Shown: positions 24,594 to 33,728 of the stretch, piece after piece
Position numbering within the stretch: position 1 is the first letter of the stretch
Layout of the letters: every line of letters starts with the position of its first letter
DNA from: Phenylobacterium sp. SCN 70-31
GTDB taxonomy: Bacteria > Pseudomonadota > Alphaproteobacteria > Caulobacterales > Caulobacteraceae
Direction: 5' to 3'
DNA length: 64,000 nt
Assembly: GCF_001724605.1 (NCBI RefSeq)
Contig: NZ_MEEX01000008.1
Coordinates: 1-64,000, forward strand
The notes under the pieces: model-generated
Databases searched by the model: none
Seen by the model: only the letters and a program-made list of their open reading frames with translations
Told to the model about the DNA's origin: nothing
Translations under genes and position numbers: made by a program

Positions 24594-25277
24594 TCAGGCT
24601 TCGTCCTCGTCGTCGGAACCCGCGTCCTCGACATAGGCGGTCTCGGGCTCGGGATCGTCCTGGTCCGCGCCCTGGGCCGCGCCGGTTTCAGACGCCGGAC
24701 GCAGGGTGTCGCCCTCGGGCTCGACGATCCCGCGGCGCGCGTCGTCCTTGGCCTTCTTGTCGGCCGCCTTCCGGACGACCGCGTCGAGTTCGAGCTGGGT
24801 GGCGAGACCCAGGGTCACCGGGTCCACCGGCTTGATGTTAGGCGAATTCCAGTGCGTGCGATCGCGCACCTGGTCGATGGTGGCCTTGGTGGTGCCCAGC
24901 AGGCGCGCGACCTGGCTGTCGGGCACTTCCGGGTGGTTGCGGACGAACCAGGCGATGGCGTCGGGGCGGTCCTGGCGACGGGACACCGGCGTATAGCGCG
25001 GCGCCTTCTTCACCGGCTTCAGGAGTTCGGCGTGGCGGCTCTTCTGGACCTTCATCCGGTAGGCGGGGTTCTTCTCGGCCGCGTCCAGCTCGTCGCGGTT
25101 GAGCTGGCCGTTCGCGATCGGGTCGGCGCCGCGGATGTCGCGCGCGACCTCGCCGTCGGCGATGCCCTTCACCTCCAGGGGATGGAGACCGCAGAAGTCG
25201 GCGATCTGGTCGAAGGTGAGCGAGGTGTTGTCCACCAGCCAGACGGCGGTCGCCTTGGGCATCAGGATCTGGGTCAT
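24594..25277 (-). CDS. DUF1013 family protein (TrcR-type transcriptional regulator)
   Basis: A 227-residue protein with the DUF1013 signature: MPKATAVWLVDNTSLTFDQI at the N-terminus, then FCGLHPLEVKGIADGEVARD and, further on, WFVRNHPEVPDSQVARLLGT followed by TKATIDQVRDRTHWNSPNIK, which looks like a helix-turn-helix. The family is restricted to Alphaproteobacteria and was described as a cell-cycle-linked regulator (TrcR) in Rickettsia. The last 60 residues are acidic and probably disordered. ATG at 25275-25277 is used; a TTG three codons upstream is the only longer start. Confidence 0.88.
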   Translation of the reverse strand: MTQILMPKATAVWLVDNTSLTFDQIADFCGLHPLEVKGIADGEVARDIRGADPIANGQLNRDELDAAEKNPAYRMKVQKSRHAELLKPVKKAPRYTPVSRRQDRPDAIAWFVRNHPEVPDSQVARLLGTTKATIDQVRDRTHWNSPNIKPVDPVTLGLATQLELDAVVRKAADKKAKDDARRGIVEPEGDTLRPASETGAAQGADQDDPEPETAYVEDAGSDDEDEA

Positions 25278-25355
25278 GGTCTGCAACCTTGGACTGGGCC
25301 GGAAGGACCGGAGGCCGAAAAGGCGGACCGGATTCCGGAGCCCCGGAAACGAAGG

Positions 25356-25377
25356 CGCCCGGCCTTTCGGCCGGGCG
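25356..25377 (-). terminator. probable terminator after the RTX protease gene
   Basis: A perfect 9-bp stem (CGCCCGGCC / GGCCGGGCG) with loop TTTC. On the minus strand it is followed by CCTTCGTTTCC, a weak T-rich stretch. It lies about 125 bp past the protease stop and upstream of the DUF1013 gene. Confidence 0.55.
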
Positions 25378-25474
25378 GTTGGAAAGTCCCATATAGGCCG
25401 GATACGGCGGCCTGGAAACGGGATTGTTCACTCGCCGGGGCGCATCCCGTCGTAGCCGCGAGGATTCGCGCCCA

Positions 25475-25510
25475 GATCAGGCGCCCGATCAGGCCCCCGA
25501 TCAGGCCCCG
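25475..25510. repeat. three tandem 12-bp units across the protease stop codon
   Basis: Three near-identical 12-bp units, GATCAGGCGCCC, GATCAGGCCCCC and GATCAGGCCCCG, run from 25475 to 25510. The protease stop codon (25501-25503) is inside the last unit, and each unit carries a TCA that would read TGA on the minus strand. Slippage here would not greatly change the protein end. Confidence 0.7.
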
Positions 25511-27285
25511 AAGATCCAGCCCGCGGGCAGGGTGTCGAGCTGGACGTTCACCAGCACCATCCGGTCGACCGTCCCGACGATGGAAATGACGGTGTCGGCG
25601 CCCACCTGGGCCACGGTGTAGGCCGTCCCCGGAAGGAGGTTCACCCTGTCGCCCTCGGCGGCGTTGAAATCCAGCACCCGGTCCATCCCCGCCTCGGCGA
25701 AGAAGTGGAAGATGTCGGCGCCCGCGCCCCCCACGATGGTGTCGTCGCCCCGGTCGCCGGACAGGAAATCGTTCCCGGCGCCGCCCGACAGGCTGTCGTT
25801 CCCCTGGCCGCCGCGGACGATGTCGTCGCCGGCGCCGCCGAAACAGGTGTCGTCGCCGAGGTTGCCGTAGACGATGTCGTTCCCGGCGTCGCCGTAGAGC
25901 ACATCGTTGTCCTTGCCCCCCACGACCCAGTCGTCGCCGTCGCCGCCCGACGCCGTGTCGTCGCCCATGTTGCCGTGGATGTCGTCGAAGGCGGAACCGC
26001 CGACGATGGAGTCGTTGCCGTCCTCGCCGCGCAGATAGCCGCTGCCCGAACCGCCCTGGATCGTGTCGTGGCCCGCCCCGCCCAGAATCCGATCCGCTCC
26101 GGCTCCGCCCTGGATCAGGTTGTTCAGGGCGTTGCCGATGATGGTGTCGGCGCCCAGGCCGCCGATGGCGTTCTCGATCTTGGCGCCCTGGGCGATGGCC
26201 ACGTTGCCGATCAGCGCGCCGACGTTCGAGAAATGCCCTTCCCGCAGATCGATGAGCTGGTTCTGGCTGTAGCCGGAGAAGTCGAAGGTGTCGTTCCCGC
26301 CCGCGTCCCAGACCGCGAAGATGAGGCGGGTCGAGCTGTTCGTGGCCACGAACCAGTCGCGGCCGGCGTTCGAGTTGAACCCGTAGACGGTGTCGCCCGT
26401 CCGGGTGCTCATGTTCGGGCCGTATTCGTACTGCGCCGCCCGGATGTCGTCGAGCTGAGGCGCGGCGGCGTAGCGGCCGCCGTAGGCCGCACCCGTGTTG
26501 GCCTCGGAAAAATAGCTCATCACCGAGTACTGGCGGGTGTCCTCGTAGTACTCGGCGTGCTGGGCGTAGGTGATGGTGGTGTCTTCATCGGCGTTGTAGT
26601 CGCCGGGATGCATCAGCCCGATCGCATGGCCGATCTCGTGGACCAGAACGTGCGCGCCGTAGTTGCCCGCCACCGGGGTGGCGTTGGTGCTCCGCGCGAT
26701 GGCGATCCAGACATCGCCCGCCGTGCTGGCCGACGACGGGTTGCCGGGAAAGTTCGCAAAGCCCGCCGAGCCGCCCTGGCCCGACGTGAAGTTGGCGAAG
26801 AGGATCGAGGCGCTGTTGGAATAGGCCTCCTCGCCCTCGGTCCCGCTGCCGACGCGCTGGAAGCGGATGTTGGCGACGTCGGCCCAGGCCTGAAGCGCCT
26901 GCTCGGCCCACTGGATCTGCATCGCGTTGAACCGCTGGAACCCCTCGGTGTCGCTGGGCATGGTCGTGGGCGCGGTGGAGCGGAAGGCGTAGGTCACCGT
27001 GTAGGCCTGCCCCGCGACGCCGCCCCAGCCGGGCTCGGGCGCGAAGGTGACGGGATTGAACCCCACCATCTGGAGGCCGGCGCGATCCGTGGAGAAGCTG
27101 ACCTTGCCGCCGATGGCGCCCTGACCGCGTTCGTCGGCGTTGAGATAGGACTGGCCGAACGGTTCGCCCGTCTCCACGACGGCGGCGATCCCCAGGCAGA
27201 GCGGACAGCCGCAAGGCGCAGCGCCGGCGTCCATGAACGGACGGGCGTTCAGAGCCTCGGAGGAGAAGTCGGGACCTGGGTTCAT
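25501..27285 (-). CDS. M10-type (serralysin-like) metalloprotease with RTX repeats
   Basis: A 594-residue extracellular protease. The zinc site HEIGHAIGLMH spans about residues 216-226, followed by the Met-turn SVMSYFS near 255. Residues about 370-540 carry at least ten GGxGxDxhx-type calcium-binding nonapeptides (GGAGADRILGGAGHDTIQGG and similar). The C-terminus, ending PAGWIFGA, is consistent with type I secretion and there is no Sec signal peptide. An unusual feature is the N-terminal CGCPLC cluster near residue 25, before the catalytic domain. No type I secretion genes are adjacent. The ATG at 27283-27285 precedes NPGPDFSS. Confidence 0.92.
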   Translation of the reverse strand: MNPGPDFSSEALNARPFMDAGAAPCGCPLCLGIAAVVETGEPFGQSYLNADERGQGAIGGKVSFSTDRAGLQMVGFNPVTFAPEPGWGGVAGQAYTVTYAFRSTAPTTMPSDTEGFQRFNAMQIQWAEQALQAWADVANIRFQRVGSGTEGEEAYSNSASILFANFTSGQGGSAGFANFPGNPSSASTAGDVWIAIARSTNATPVAGNYGAHVLVHEIGHAIGLMHPGDYNADEDTTITYAQHAEYYEDTRQYSVMSYFSEANTGAAYGGRYAAAPQLDDIRAAQYEYGPNMSTRTGDTVYGFNSNAGRDWFVATNSSTRLIFAVWDAGGNDTFDFSGYSQNQLIDLREGHFSNVGALIGNVAIAQGAKIENAIGGLGADTIIGNALNNLIQGGAGADRILGGAGHDTIQGGSGSGYLRGEDGNDSIVGGSAFDDIHGNMGDDTASGGDGDDWVVGGKDNDVLYGDAGNDIVYGNLGDDTCFGGAGDDIVRGGQGNDSLSGGAGNDFLSGDRGDDTIVGGAGADIFHFFAEAGMDRVLDFNAAEGDRVNLLPGTAYTVAQVGADTVISIVGTVDRMVLVNVQLDTLPAGWIFGA

Positions 27286-27448
27286 GGTCTGTGTCGCACC
27301 CTACCGTGACCCATCCCACTCGAATCCTTAAGGGACGAGGTGAATCCGCACAACGCGGAACCACGCAACGACCCCCGCCGTCGAGTTACGGCTGGCGGAC
27401 GCATCCGGATTTGCGCGGCACCGATATTCGCAGCGCCGGGACGGTCGG

Positions 27449-28591
27449 TCAGGGCAGCGGGACACGCCCCACGATCTTCAGCCCGTAGCCCGCCGACGCC
27501 GGCAGCACCGTCTGCGACGAACTCATCAGGAGTATGTCGCGGACGCCCAGGTCGAGGAGGATCTGGGCGCCGATGCCATAGTCGCGCAGGACGTTGGCGG
27601 AGTGATCGGCCTGGGGTTGTCCGTAGCGCTCCGACAGCCAGTGCGGGTTCGAGTCGCGGATGAAGACGGCGACGCCGGCGCCGTCGTGCTCGGCCAGGGC
27701 CTTGAGCGCGCGCGGCACATATTCGCGGCGCGCCTCGACCGCGCCCAGCATGTCGGTGGCCAGGTCCACGCGGTGCATGCGCACCAGGGTGGGCTTCTCG
27801 GGGTCGATCTTGCCGCGGGTCAGCACCACATGCTCGGTCTGATCGATGGAGTTGCGGTAGATCACCATGCGGAAGCGACCGCCGAAGGCGCTCTCGAACG
27901 GGGTCTCCAGAACGCGCTCCACCTGGCGTTCGGTGCGGCGGCGGTAGGCGATCAGATCGGCGATCGTGCCGATCTTCAGGCCGTGCAGTTGCGCGAAGGC
28001 GACCAGGTCGGGCAGCCGGGCCATCGACCCGTCGTCCTTCATGATCTCGCAGATCACGCCGGCGGGATTGAGGCCCGCCATGCGGCTGATATCGACGGCC
28101 GCCTCGGTATGGCCGGCGCGGACCAGCACCCCGCCGTCCCGGGCCACCAGCGGAAACACGTGGCCCGGCGAGACGATGTCGTCCACGCCCTTGGTCGGGT
28201 CGACCGCCACCGCGATCGTATGAGCCCGATCGTGGGCCGAGATGCCGGTGGTCACCCCCTCGCGCGCCTCGATCGAGACGGTGAAGGCGGTGCCGTGGCC
28301 GGAGGCGTTCTCGTGCGCCATCGGCGGCAGGCGGAGCTGCCGGGCCCGCTCGCCGGTGATCGACAGGCAGATCAGGCCGCGGGCGTGCTTGGCCATGAAG
28401 TTGATCTGTTCCGGCGTCGCGAACTGGGCCGGGATGATGACGTCGCCTTCGTTCTCGCGATCCTCGGCGTCGACCAGGATGTAGGGCCGCCCGTTGCGGG
28501 CGTCCTCGATGATGTCCTCGATCGGGCTGATCGCGCCCTTCACCGGATCGTCCTCGGAGCCGGTCGGCGGAACGAGATAGGGACGCTTCAT
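27449..28591 (-). CDS. ribB: 3,4-dihydroxy-2-butanone 4-phosphate synthase with degenerate GTP cyclohydrolase II domain (RibBX-type)
   Basis: A 380-residue two-domain protein. Residues about 18-215 are RibB, with [36 protein letters not shown] and [10 protein letters not shown] supplying the active-site acids and histidines. The C-terminal part follows the GTP cyclohydrolase II fold ([20 protein letters not shown]) but the zinc-binding cysteines expected near [14 protein letters not shown] are absent, so only the RibB reaction is likely. Such hybrids have been described as RibBX in Proteobacteria. The start ATG 28589-28591 overlaps the stop of the FMN reductase gene by 4 bp. Confidence 0.9.
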   Translation of the reverse strand: MKRPYLVPPTGSEDDPVKGAISPIEDIIEDARNGRPYILVDAEDRENEGDVIIPAQFATPEQINFMAKHARGLICLSITGERARQLRLPPMAHENASGHGTAFTVSIEAREGVTTGISAHDRAHTIAVAVDPTKGVDDIVSPGHVFPLVARDGGVLVRAGHTEAAVDISRMAGLNPAGVICEIMKDDGSMARLPDLVAFAQLHGLKIGTIADLIAYRRRTERQVERVLETPFESAFGGRFRMVIYRNSIDQTEHVVLTRGKIDPEKPTLVRMHRVDLATDMLGAVEARREYVPRALKALAEHDGAGVAVFIRDSNPHWLSERYGQPQADHSANVLRDYGIGAQILLDLGVRDILLMSSSQTVLPASAGYGLKIVGRVPLP

Positions 28592-29181
28592 CGTACTGCG
28601 GCCTTCAATGGGGTGCTGGCTCTCATCCGGGCGAACTCCATCACCTGCTCGGCGACGGTGGCGAGCTGCCAGGCGTCTTTCTCGTCGTTGCAGTTTCCGG
28701 CCGGGTCGAACAGGCCGGTTCCCGCATTGAGGGCTGCGCCGAACGGCGTCGGCCACCCTCGCAAGGCATGTATGATCGCCCGCAGCGCCATCAAGGTGGT
28801 GCCGGCCGCCTGCCAGCCATCGGCGGTGATGATCGTACCCACCGGCTTGTGCGACAGATAGGGCTCGGCGTCGCCCCGCGTCAGCTCGAGGGTGTCGAGC
28901 GCGTTCTTGATCACGCCCGAGATCGAGCCGTGATAGCCGGGGCTGGCCACGATCACGCCGTCGGCGGCGCGAATCGCCTCGGCCAGCTCCTGCTGGGCCG
29001 TGTTGGTCTCGCCCGGGCGCGGGTCGAAGATCGGCAGGCCCGACAGGAAGGCCCCGCCCAGGAGCCTGGTCTCGGCCCCCTTCGCCTCGGCCGCCTTCAG
29101 CGCGCAGATCAGCGCCTTCTCGGTGGACGAGCCGGCCCGGACGGTGCCGCCCAGCCCGACGATGAGGGGTTTCCTTGTCAT
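28588..29181 (-). CDS. NADPH-dependent FMN reductase family protein
   Basis: A 197-residue flavodoxin-fold protein. The phosphate loop GTVRAGSSTEKALICAL follows beta-1, and ADGVIVASPGYHGSISGVIKNALD is the conserved flavin-contact segment of NADPH:FMN reductases. It reduces FMN, possibly for a monooxygenase or as a general quinone or azo reductase. Its stop overlaps the riboflavin gene start (ATGA), and a coupling between flavin synthesis and reduction is likely. ATG at 29179-29181. Confidence 0.88.
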   Translation of the reverse strand: MTRKPLIVGLGGTVRAGSSTEKALICALKAAEAKGAETRLLGGAFLSGLPIFDPRPGETNTAQQELAEAIRAADGVIVASPGYHGSISGVIKNALDTLELTRGDAEPYLSHKPVGTIITADGWQAAGTTLMALRAIIHALRGWPTPFGAALNAGTGLFDPAGNCNDEKDAWQLATVAEQVMEFARMRASTPLKAAVR

Positions 29182-29213
29182 GCCCTAGCGCTAGCGCGCC
29201 GACCCCGGGGGAG

Positions 29214-30971
29214 TCACGCGTCTTCGGCTTCCGTGGCGAACACCTTCTTCAGCTCGGTCTTGAGGATCTTGCCGTTGGCGTTGCGCGGCAGGGTCTCGGG
29301 CCAGAACGCCACCTTCACCGGGACCTTGAACGCCGCGAGGCGCTCGCGGACCCACTGGCGCAGCTCGGCCTCGTCGGCCGTGCCGCCCGGCTTGAGGTGG
29401 ACCACGGCTCCGGGCTCCTCGCCCAGCGTCTTGTGCGGGATGCCCACGAGGGCGGCGTCCATGACGTCGGGGTGATCGTAGAGGACGTTCTCGACCTCGA
29501 CGCAGTAGATGTTCTCGCCGCCGCGGATCAGCATGTCCTTGGCCCGGTCGATGATGAAGAGGAAGCCTTCCTCGTCGATCCGCGCCAGGTCGCCGGTGCG
29601 GAGCCAGCCGTCCCGGAAGGTCTCGGCCGTGGCCTCGGGCTTGTTCCAGTAGAGCTTCACCACCTGCGGGCCTTTCACCCACAGCTCGCCGACGGCGCCG
29701 GCGGGCAGGATCGTCTCGCCATCGGCCGGATCGCGCACGTGCATCTCTCCGACCGGCGCCGCAGGACCGGCGCTATCGGGGCGGTTCTCGTAGTCCTTGC
29801 CGAGATGGCTGGTGAAGGTGGCCGTGGTCTCGGTCATGCCCCAGCCGTTGCCGGGCTGGGAGCCGGGGAAGGTCTCGGCGATCCGCCGCACCAGCTCGGG
29901 CGCCGACGGCGCGCCCCCGTAACTGACCGTCACCAACGACGACAGGTCGTATTTCGCCCGCGCCGGATGCTCGATGAGCTGCCAGGCGATGGTGGGCACC
30001 CCGCCCGTGGCGTTGACCTTCTCGCGCTCGATCAGACGCATCGCCGGCTCGGCGTCCCAGCGGCGCATCAGCACGAGCTTGCCGCCCGCGTTCATCGACG
30101 GCCCCACCGTCGCCGAAAGCCCCGTGGCGTGGAACATGGGCACCACCAGCAGCGAGACCCGCTGCGGCAGCTTGGTGGCGTCCATCTCGGGCAGCGGCTG
30201 GCCGGCGCGCAGGAAGTTGCGGGCCGCCGAGATTCCGCCGGCCCCGATGTTCGAGGTCATATTGCGGTGGGTGCCCAGAGCGCCCTTGGGCCGCCCCGTG
30301 GTCCCAGAGGTGTAGAGGATGGTGGCGTCGTCCTCGGGCGCCAGCGGAACGTCGGGCAGAGCCAGCTCGGGCAGGGCGCCCCAGTCGTTGACCCGGCCGA
30401 TCACGTCCTCCAGCCGCTGCGTCCTTGCCGGCAGGTCGGCGCCGGCGTGGCGGGCGACGTAGACCTTCTCGAGGTCGGGCAGCTTGTCCAGGAACTCGGC
30501 GATGCGATCCAGACGCTCGTCGTCGACCAGCGCGACCTTGGTCCCGGAGTCGGCCAGGCCGTATTCCAGCTCGGGGCCGGTCCACCAGGCGTTCAGCGGC
30601 GTGACGATGGCCCCCACGAGCTGGCCGGCCCAGAAGGCGACGGGCCATTCCGGCAGGTTGCGCATGATGACGGCGACGCGGTCGCCCTTCTTCACCCCGT
30701 CGGCCAGGAGCTGATGCGCCAGCTTGAGGGTGGCGCGGCCGAAACTGTCGAACGTGGCCCGGTCGTCCTCGTAGACCAGGAACTCGCGGTCCTTGAACCG
30801 CTGGCCGTTGATAAACACGTCGCGCAGCGTCGGCGGCGCGTTCTTCCACGTCTTCGTGGGCACGCCGCGGATCACCTTCTCTTCGATCTCGAACGGAGCG
30901 CCGGGCCCGGTCAGCTTCGCGTGCGCCTCGGCGACGGACATCACGGGCCAAGTGTTCGAAGAGTCGGTCAT
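29214..30971 (-). CDS. acyl-CoA synthetase (AMP-forming, class I adenylate-forming)
   Basis: A 585-residue ligase. The ATP motif YTSGTTGRPKGALGTH is at about residues 220-235, GWGMTETTATF supplies the adenine loop, then GWLRTGDLARIDEEGFLFIIDR and RGGENIYCVEVEN. The C-terminal catalytic Lys is in LPRNANGKILKTELKK. It activates a carboxylic acid to its CoA ester; the class of acid is not clear from sequence. Acyl-CoA dehydrogenase and enoyl-CoA hydratase genes follow upstream on the same strand, which suggests a small beta-oxidation-like set, though the vapBC remnant separates them. Confidence 0.9.
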   Translation of the reverse strand: MTDSSNTWPVMSVAEAHAKLTGPGAPFEIEEKVIRGVPTKTWKNAPPTLRDVFINGQRFKDREFLVYEDDRATFDSFGRATLKLAHQLLADGVKKGDRVAVIMRNLPEWPVAFWAGQLVGAIVTPLNAWWTGPELEYGLADSGTKVALVDDERLDRIAEFLDKLPDLEKVYVARHAGADLPARTQRLEDVIGRVNDWGALPELALPDVPLAPEDDATILYTSGTTGRPKGALGTHRNMTSNIGAGGISAARNFLRAGQPLPEMDATKLPQRVSLLVVPMFHATGLSATVGPSMNAGGKLVLMRRWDAEPAMRLIEREKVNATGGVPTIAWQLIEHPARAKYDLSSLVTVSYGGAPSAPELVRRIAETFPGSQPGNGWGMTETTATFTSHLGKDYENRPDSAGPAAPVGEMHVRDPADGETILPAGAVGELWVKGPQVVKLYWNKPEATAETFRDGWLRTGDLARIDEEGFLFIIDRAKDMLIRGGENIYCVEVENVLYDHPDVMDAALVGIPHKTLGEEPGAVVHLKPGGTADEAELRQWVRERLAAFKVPVKVAFWPETLPRNANGKILKTELKKVFATEAEDA

Positions 30972-31005
30972 GTGGTTCGGTTTAACTCCCTGACCCTGCG
31001 TCGTT

Positions 31006-31188
31006 CTACAGGGCGCTCTTGATGTCGGTCTGCGAAAAATCCCGGCCTACGAACAGCAGCGGACAGTCGTATCTCTGGGCCGCTTCATAGGCGAAACAAT
31101 CGCCGTAGTTCAGGTTGGCGGGGTGGAAGCCCTTTCCCCATCGCTCGTAGGCGGCCCATCGCTCGTAGGCGGCCCGGCGCCGGTACGC
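31006..31188 (-). pseudogene. C-terminal remnant of a VapC-type PIN-domain toxin
   Basis: In one minus-strand frame, ending at TAG 31006-31008, the sequence reads [11 protein letters not shown], then [20 protein letters not shown] and [18 protein letters not shown]. The HPA-x-LN-x-GDCF-x-Y and DFSQTDI blocks are diagnostic of the PIN-domain C-terminal half. The N-terminal half with its first catalytic acidic residues is missing, so the toxin cannot be active. An 18-bp tandem duplication (31138-31173) repeats AAYERW just before the retained part. Confidence 0.8.
31138..31173. repeat. 18-bp tandem duplication inside the toxin remnant
   Basis: CCATCGCTCGTAGGCGGC at 31138-31155 is repeated exactly at 31156-31173. 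The duplication is in frame with the remnant and is probably a replication slip or a scar of the deletion that removed most of the toxin. Confidence 0.85.
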
Positions 31189-31375
31189 GCTCGACCGTCC
31201 TGCATCGCCTTCGCGAGAATTCGCCGGCGATCCTCCCGCGACAGCTCACGCCGCCGAACGGCGACGAACCGCGCCACCGCCTGCCCCTCCGGGTCAGTTC
31301 GATGTCCTCGCCTTTCTCCGCGCGCCGAACCAGCTCCAGGAGTTGACCCTTGGCTTGGGAGACAGAGACACGCAT
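31189..31375 (-). pseudogene. frameshifted Phd/VapB-type antitoxin
   Basis: The frame opens with ATG at 31373-31375, MRVSVSQAKGQLLELVRRAE followed by KGEDIELTRRG, the typical Phd/VapB N-terminus. Near 31290 the sequence shifts frame: the continuing homology ([20 protein letters not shown], then [11 protein letters not shown]) is in another frame on the same strand. A 1- or 2-bp indel therefore broke the gene. The toxin remnant follows at once. The 30972-31437 interval holds no intact gene. Confidence 0.75.
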
Positions 31376-31437
31376 CCGATCCTCTTGGACCAGTTACATG
31401 GTGCAGAAGTAGGTCGGAGCACGGCGCGCGGCAAGCC

Positions 31438-32760
31438 TCACGCCTGTTCCGCCCGCCGAGCGGCGTAGTGTCGGCGGATCTCGCCCAGCTCGGCGGCGAA
31501 GCGCGTCTCGGCCGCCTCGCGGAGCTTCGGGATATGGTAGCTGGGGAAGAGGTCGTTGTCGGGCGTGTAGTCCTTCAGGATCTGCTTCGCGAGCGTCACC
31601 TTGTGGACCTCGGTCGGGCCGTCGGCGATGCCCATCACCAGGCTGGAATTGACCATGTGCATGAAGGGCATCTCGTTCGAGACGCCCAGGGCGCCGTGCA
31701 GGTGCGCCGCCTTGGTCGCCACGTCGTGGTAGACCTTGGGCATGGCCACCTTGATCGCGGCGATGTCCTTGCGGACCTTGTTGTAGTCCTTGTGCTTGTC
31801 GATCAGCCAGGCCGTGCGCAGGACCAGCAGGCGGAAGCTCTCGACCGCGATCCAGCTCTCGGCGATCTGTTCCTGCACCATCTGGAGGTCGGCCAGGCGG
31901 CCGTCACGCGTCGTGCGGCTGACGGCCCGGCGGCACATCAGGTCCAGGGCGTGGCGGCAGGCGCCGACCGTGCGCATGGCGTGGTGGACGCGCCCGCCGC
32001 CCAGGCGCACCTGGGCGATCACGAACGCCGCGCCCCGGTCGCCCAGCAGGGCGTCGTAGGGCAGGCGCACGTCCTTGTAGCGGACATAGCCCTCGTTGCC
32101 GCCGCCGATCTGGCCGCCGGCGCCCACGGCGACGTTGCGGATGATCTCGACGCCGGGCGTGTCGGTGGGGACCAGGAAGATCGAGGTGCGCCGGTAGGGG
32201 TCCTTCGCATCGGGATCGGTGATGGCGTAGAGCACCAGGACCTTGGAATACTGGGCGTTGGTCGAGAACCACTTCTCGCCGTTGATGACCCACTCGTTCC
32301 CGTCCAGCACGGCGCGGGTCTGGAAGGTGAGCGGGTCGGACCCGCCGGTGGGCTCGCTCATGGAGAAGGCCGAGCGGATCTCGCCGTTCAGCAGCGGCCA
32401 GAGGTAGCGTTCCTTCTGCGCCTCGGTGCCGTAGTGGGCGATGATCTCGGCGTTGCCGCTGTCGGGCGCCTGGCAGCCGAAGACCGACGGGGCCAGGCCG
32501 TTGCGGCCCAGCTTCTCGTTCATGAGCGCCAGCTTGAGCTGGCCGAAGCCCTGGCCGCCCAGCTCGGGGCCGAGGTGGCAGGCCCACAGGCCCTGGTCCC
32601 TGACCTTCTGCTGCAGCGGCTTGATGAACGTCTCGCGCCCGAGCGACGAATAGGCCGCCATGCCGAGGTGCGACACCGGCTCCACCTCGTCGCGCATGAA
32701 GTCCTCGATCCAGTCGAGCTTCTTCTGGAACTCGGGATCGGTCTCGAAATCCCAGGCCAT
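31438..32760 (-). CDS. acyl-CoA dehydrogenase
   Basis: A 440-residue FAD enzyme. Recognisable parts are LGGQGFGQLKLALMNEKLGR, the FAD/substrate motif AFSMSEPTGGSDPLTFQT, NGEKWFSTNA, and the C-terminal LHGALGVSNEMPFMHM with MGIADGPTEVHKVTLAKQI. The last block matches the ACAD10/11-like branch, which often handles long or branched acyl-CoAs, so the substrate is unsure. It catalyses alpha-beta desaturation. ATG at 32758-32760. It is followed after about 100 bp by the enoyl-CoA hydratase gene, on the same strand and transcribed ahead of it. Confidence 0.92.
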   Translation of the reverse strand: MAWDFETDPEFQKKLDWIEDFMRDEVEPVSHLGMAAYSSLGRETFIKPLQQKVRDQGLWACHLGPELGGQGFGQLKLALMNEKLGRNGLAPSVFGCQAPDSGNAEIIAHYGTEAQKERYLWPLLNGEIRSAFSMSEPTGGSDPLTFQTRAVLDGNEWVINGEKWFSTNAQYSKVLVLYAITDPDAKDPYRRTSIFLVPTDTPGVEIIRNVAVGAGGQIGGGNEGYVRYKDVRLPYDALLGDRGAAFVIAQVRLGGGRVHHAMRTVGACRHALDLMCRRAVSRTTRDGRLADLQMVQEQIAESWIAVESFRLLVLRTAWLIDKHKDYNKVRKDIAAIKVAMPKVYHDVATKAAHLHGALGVSNEMPFMHMVNSSLVMGIADGPTEVHKVTLAKQILKDYTPDNDLFPSYHIPKLREAAETRFAAELGEIRRHYAARRAEQA

Positions 32761-32858
32761 CGACGTTTCTCCCAGGCGGCGCGACGCGCTGCGGTTTTTC
32801 GTATTCCGGGTATGCTATCCTCGGCGGCGCGCGAGATCAAACGCTCGCTGGCCGGGCT

Positions 32859-33626
32859 TCAGAACGCGCCGCCGCGTCCCTGGCCGGCGGTGAAGCGGGC
32901 CGCGCCCTCCGCCGCCGAGCCGCTGCGCAGGGTCTCCATGCCGACCTCGTATTCGAACGCCGTGGCCTCGTCCCAGTCGAGGGACCACTGGGCCAGCGCC
33001 AGCCGGCGGTCGTTGCGCAGGCAGAGCTGGGGAAAGGCGCCGAGCTGGCGCGCCAGCTCCAGGGCGGCGGCCAGGGCCTCGCCATTGGGGACGACGCGGT
33101 TGGCGAGCCCCATCGCCAGCGCCTCCTGCGCATCGACCGGACGGCCGGTGAGGATCATGTCCATCGCCCGCGACTGGCCGATCAGCCGGGGCAGGCGCAC
33201 CGCGCCCAGGTCGATCAGCGGCACCCCGAAGCGGCGGCAGAAGACGCCGAAGACCGCGCCTTCCGCCGCGACCCTGAGGTCGGCCCAGCACGCCACCTCC
33301 AAGCCGCCGGCCACCGCATGGCCCTCGATCGCGGCGATCACCGGCTTGCCGAGCCTCAGGCGGGTGCAGCCCATCGGCCCCACGTCGCCGTCCGGCTTCA
33401 CCGGATTGCCCCGGCCCGCGGCGACGCCCTTGAGGTCGGCCCCGGCGCAGAAGACGCCGCCCTGGCCGGTCAGCACCGCCACGTCCAGGCCGTCGTCGGC
33501 GTCGAAGGCCTTGAAGGCGTCGTAGAGCTCGCGCGCGGTGGGGCCGTCCACGGCGTTGCGGCGCTCGGGGCGCTCGATCGTGACGACGGCCGTCCGGCCG
33601 TCGGTCTCGTAGCTGACGTTGGGCAT
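32859..33626 (-). CDS. enoyl-CoA hydratase/isomerase family protein
   Basis: A 255-residue crotonase. Features are IERPERRNAVDGPTARELYD, the CoA-binding GQGGVFCAGADLKG (oxyanion hole), and IAAIEGHAVAGGLEVACWAD with the second oxyanion Gly. In the usual catalytic positions it reads RRFGVPLIDLGAVRLPRLIG, so one of the two hydratase glutamates seems replaced; isomerase or other crotonase chemistry is possible. Start ATG 33624-33626. It is divergent from the serine hydrolase at 33729, and probably co-transcribed with the acyl-CoA dehydrogenase downstream. Confidence 0.87.
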   Translation of the reverse strand: MPNVSYETDGRTAVVTIERPERRNAVDGPTARELYDAFKAFDADDGLDVAVLTGQGGVFCAGADLKGVAAGRGNPVKPDGDVGPMGCTRLRLGKPVIAAIEGHAVAGGLEVACWADLRVAAEGAVFGVFCRRFGVPLIDLGAVRLPRLIGQSRAMDMILTGRPVDAQEALAMGLANRVVPNGEALAAALELARQLGAFPQLCLRNDRRLALAQWSLDWDEATAFEYEVGMETLRSGSAAEGAARFTAGQGRGGAF

Positions 33627-33728
33627 GGCGGATCTCCCTGACGAGGCGGCGATGCTGGCGCTTGCGACCGCCCGGAAGGCAAGACCAAATGCGGGCGGAT
33701 CAAGGACGGGCGAAGCCGGGAGAGACGC

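Noticed and set aside
25705..27309. 534-codon frame antisense to the RTX protease
   Set aside because: The regular pattern arises from the repetitive RTX coding sequence on the other strand.
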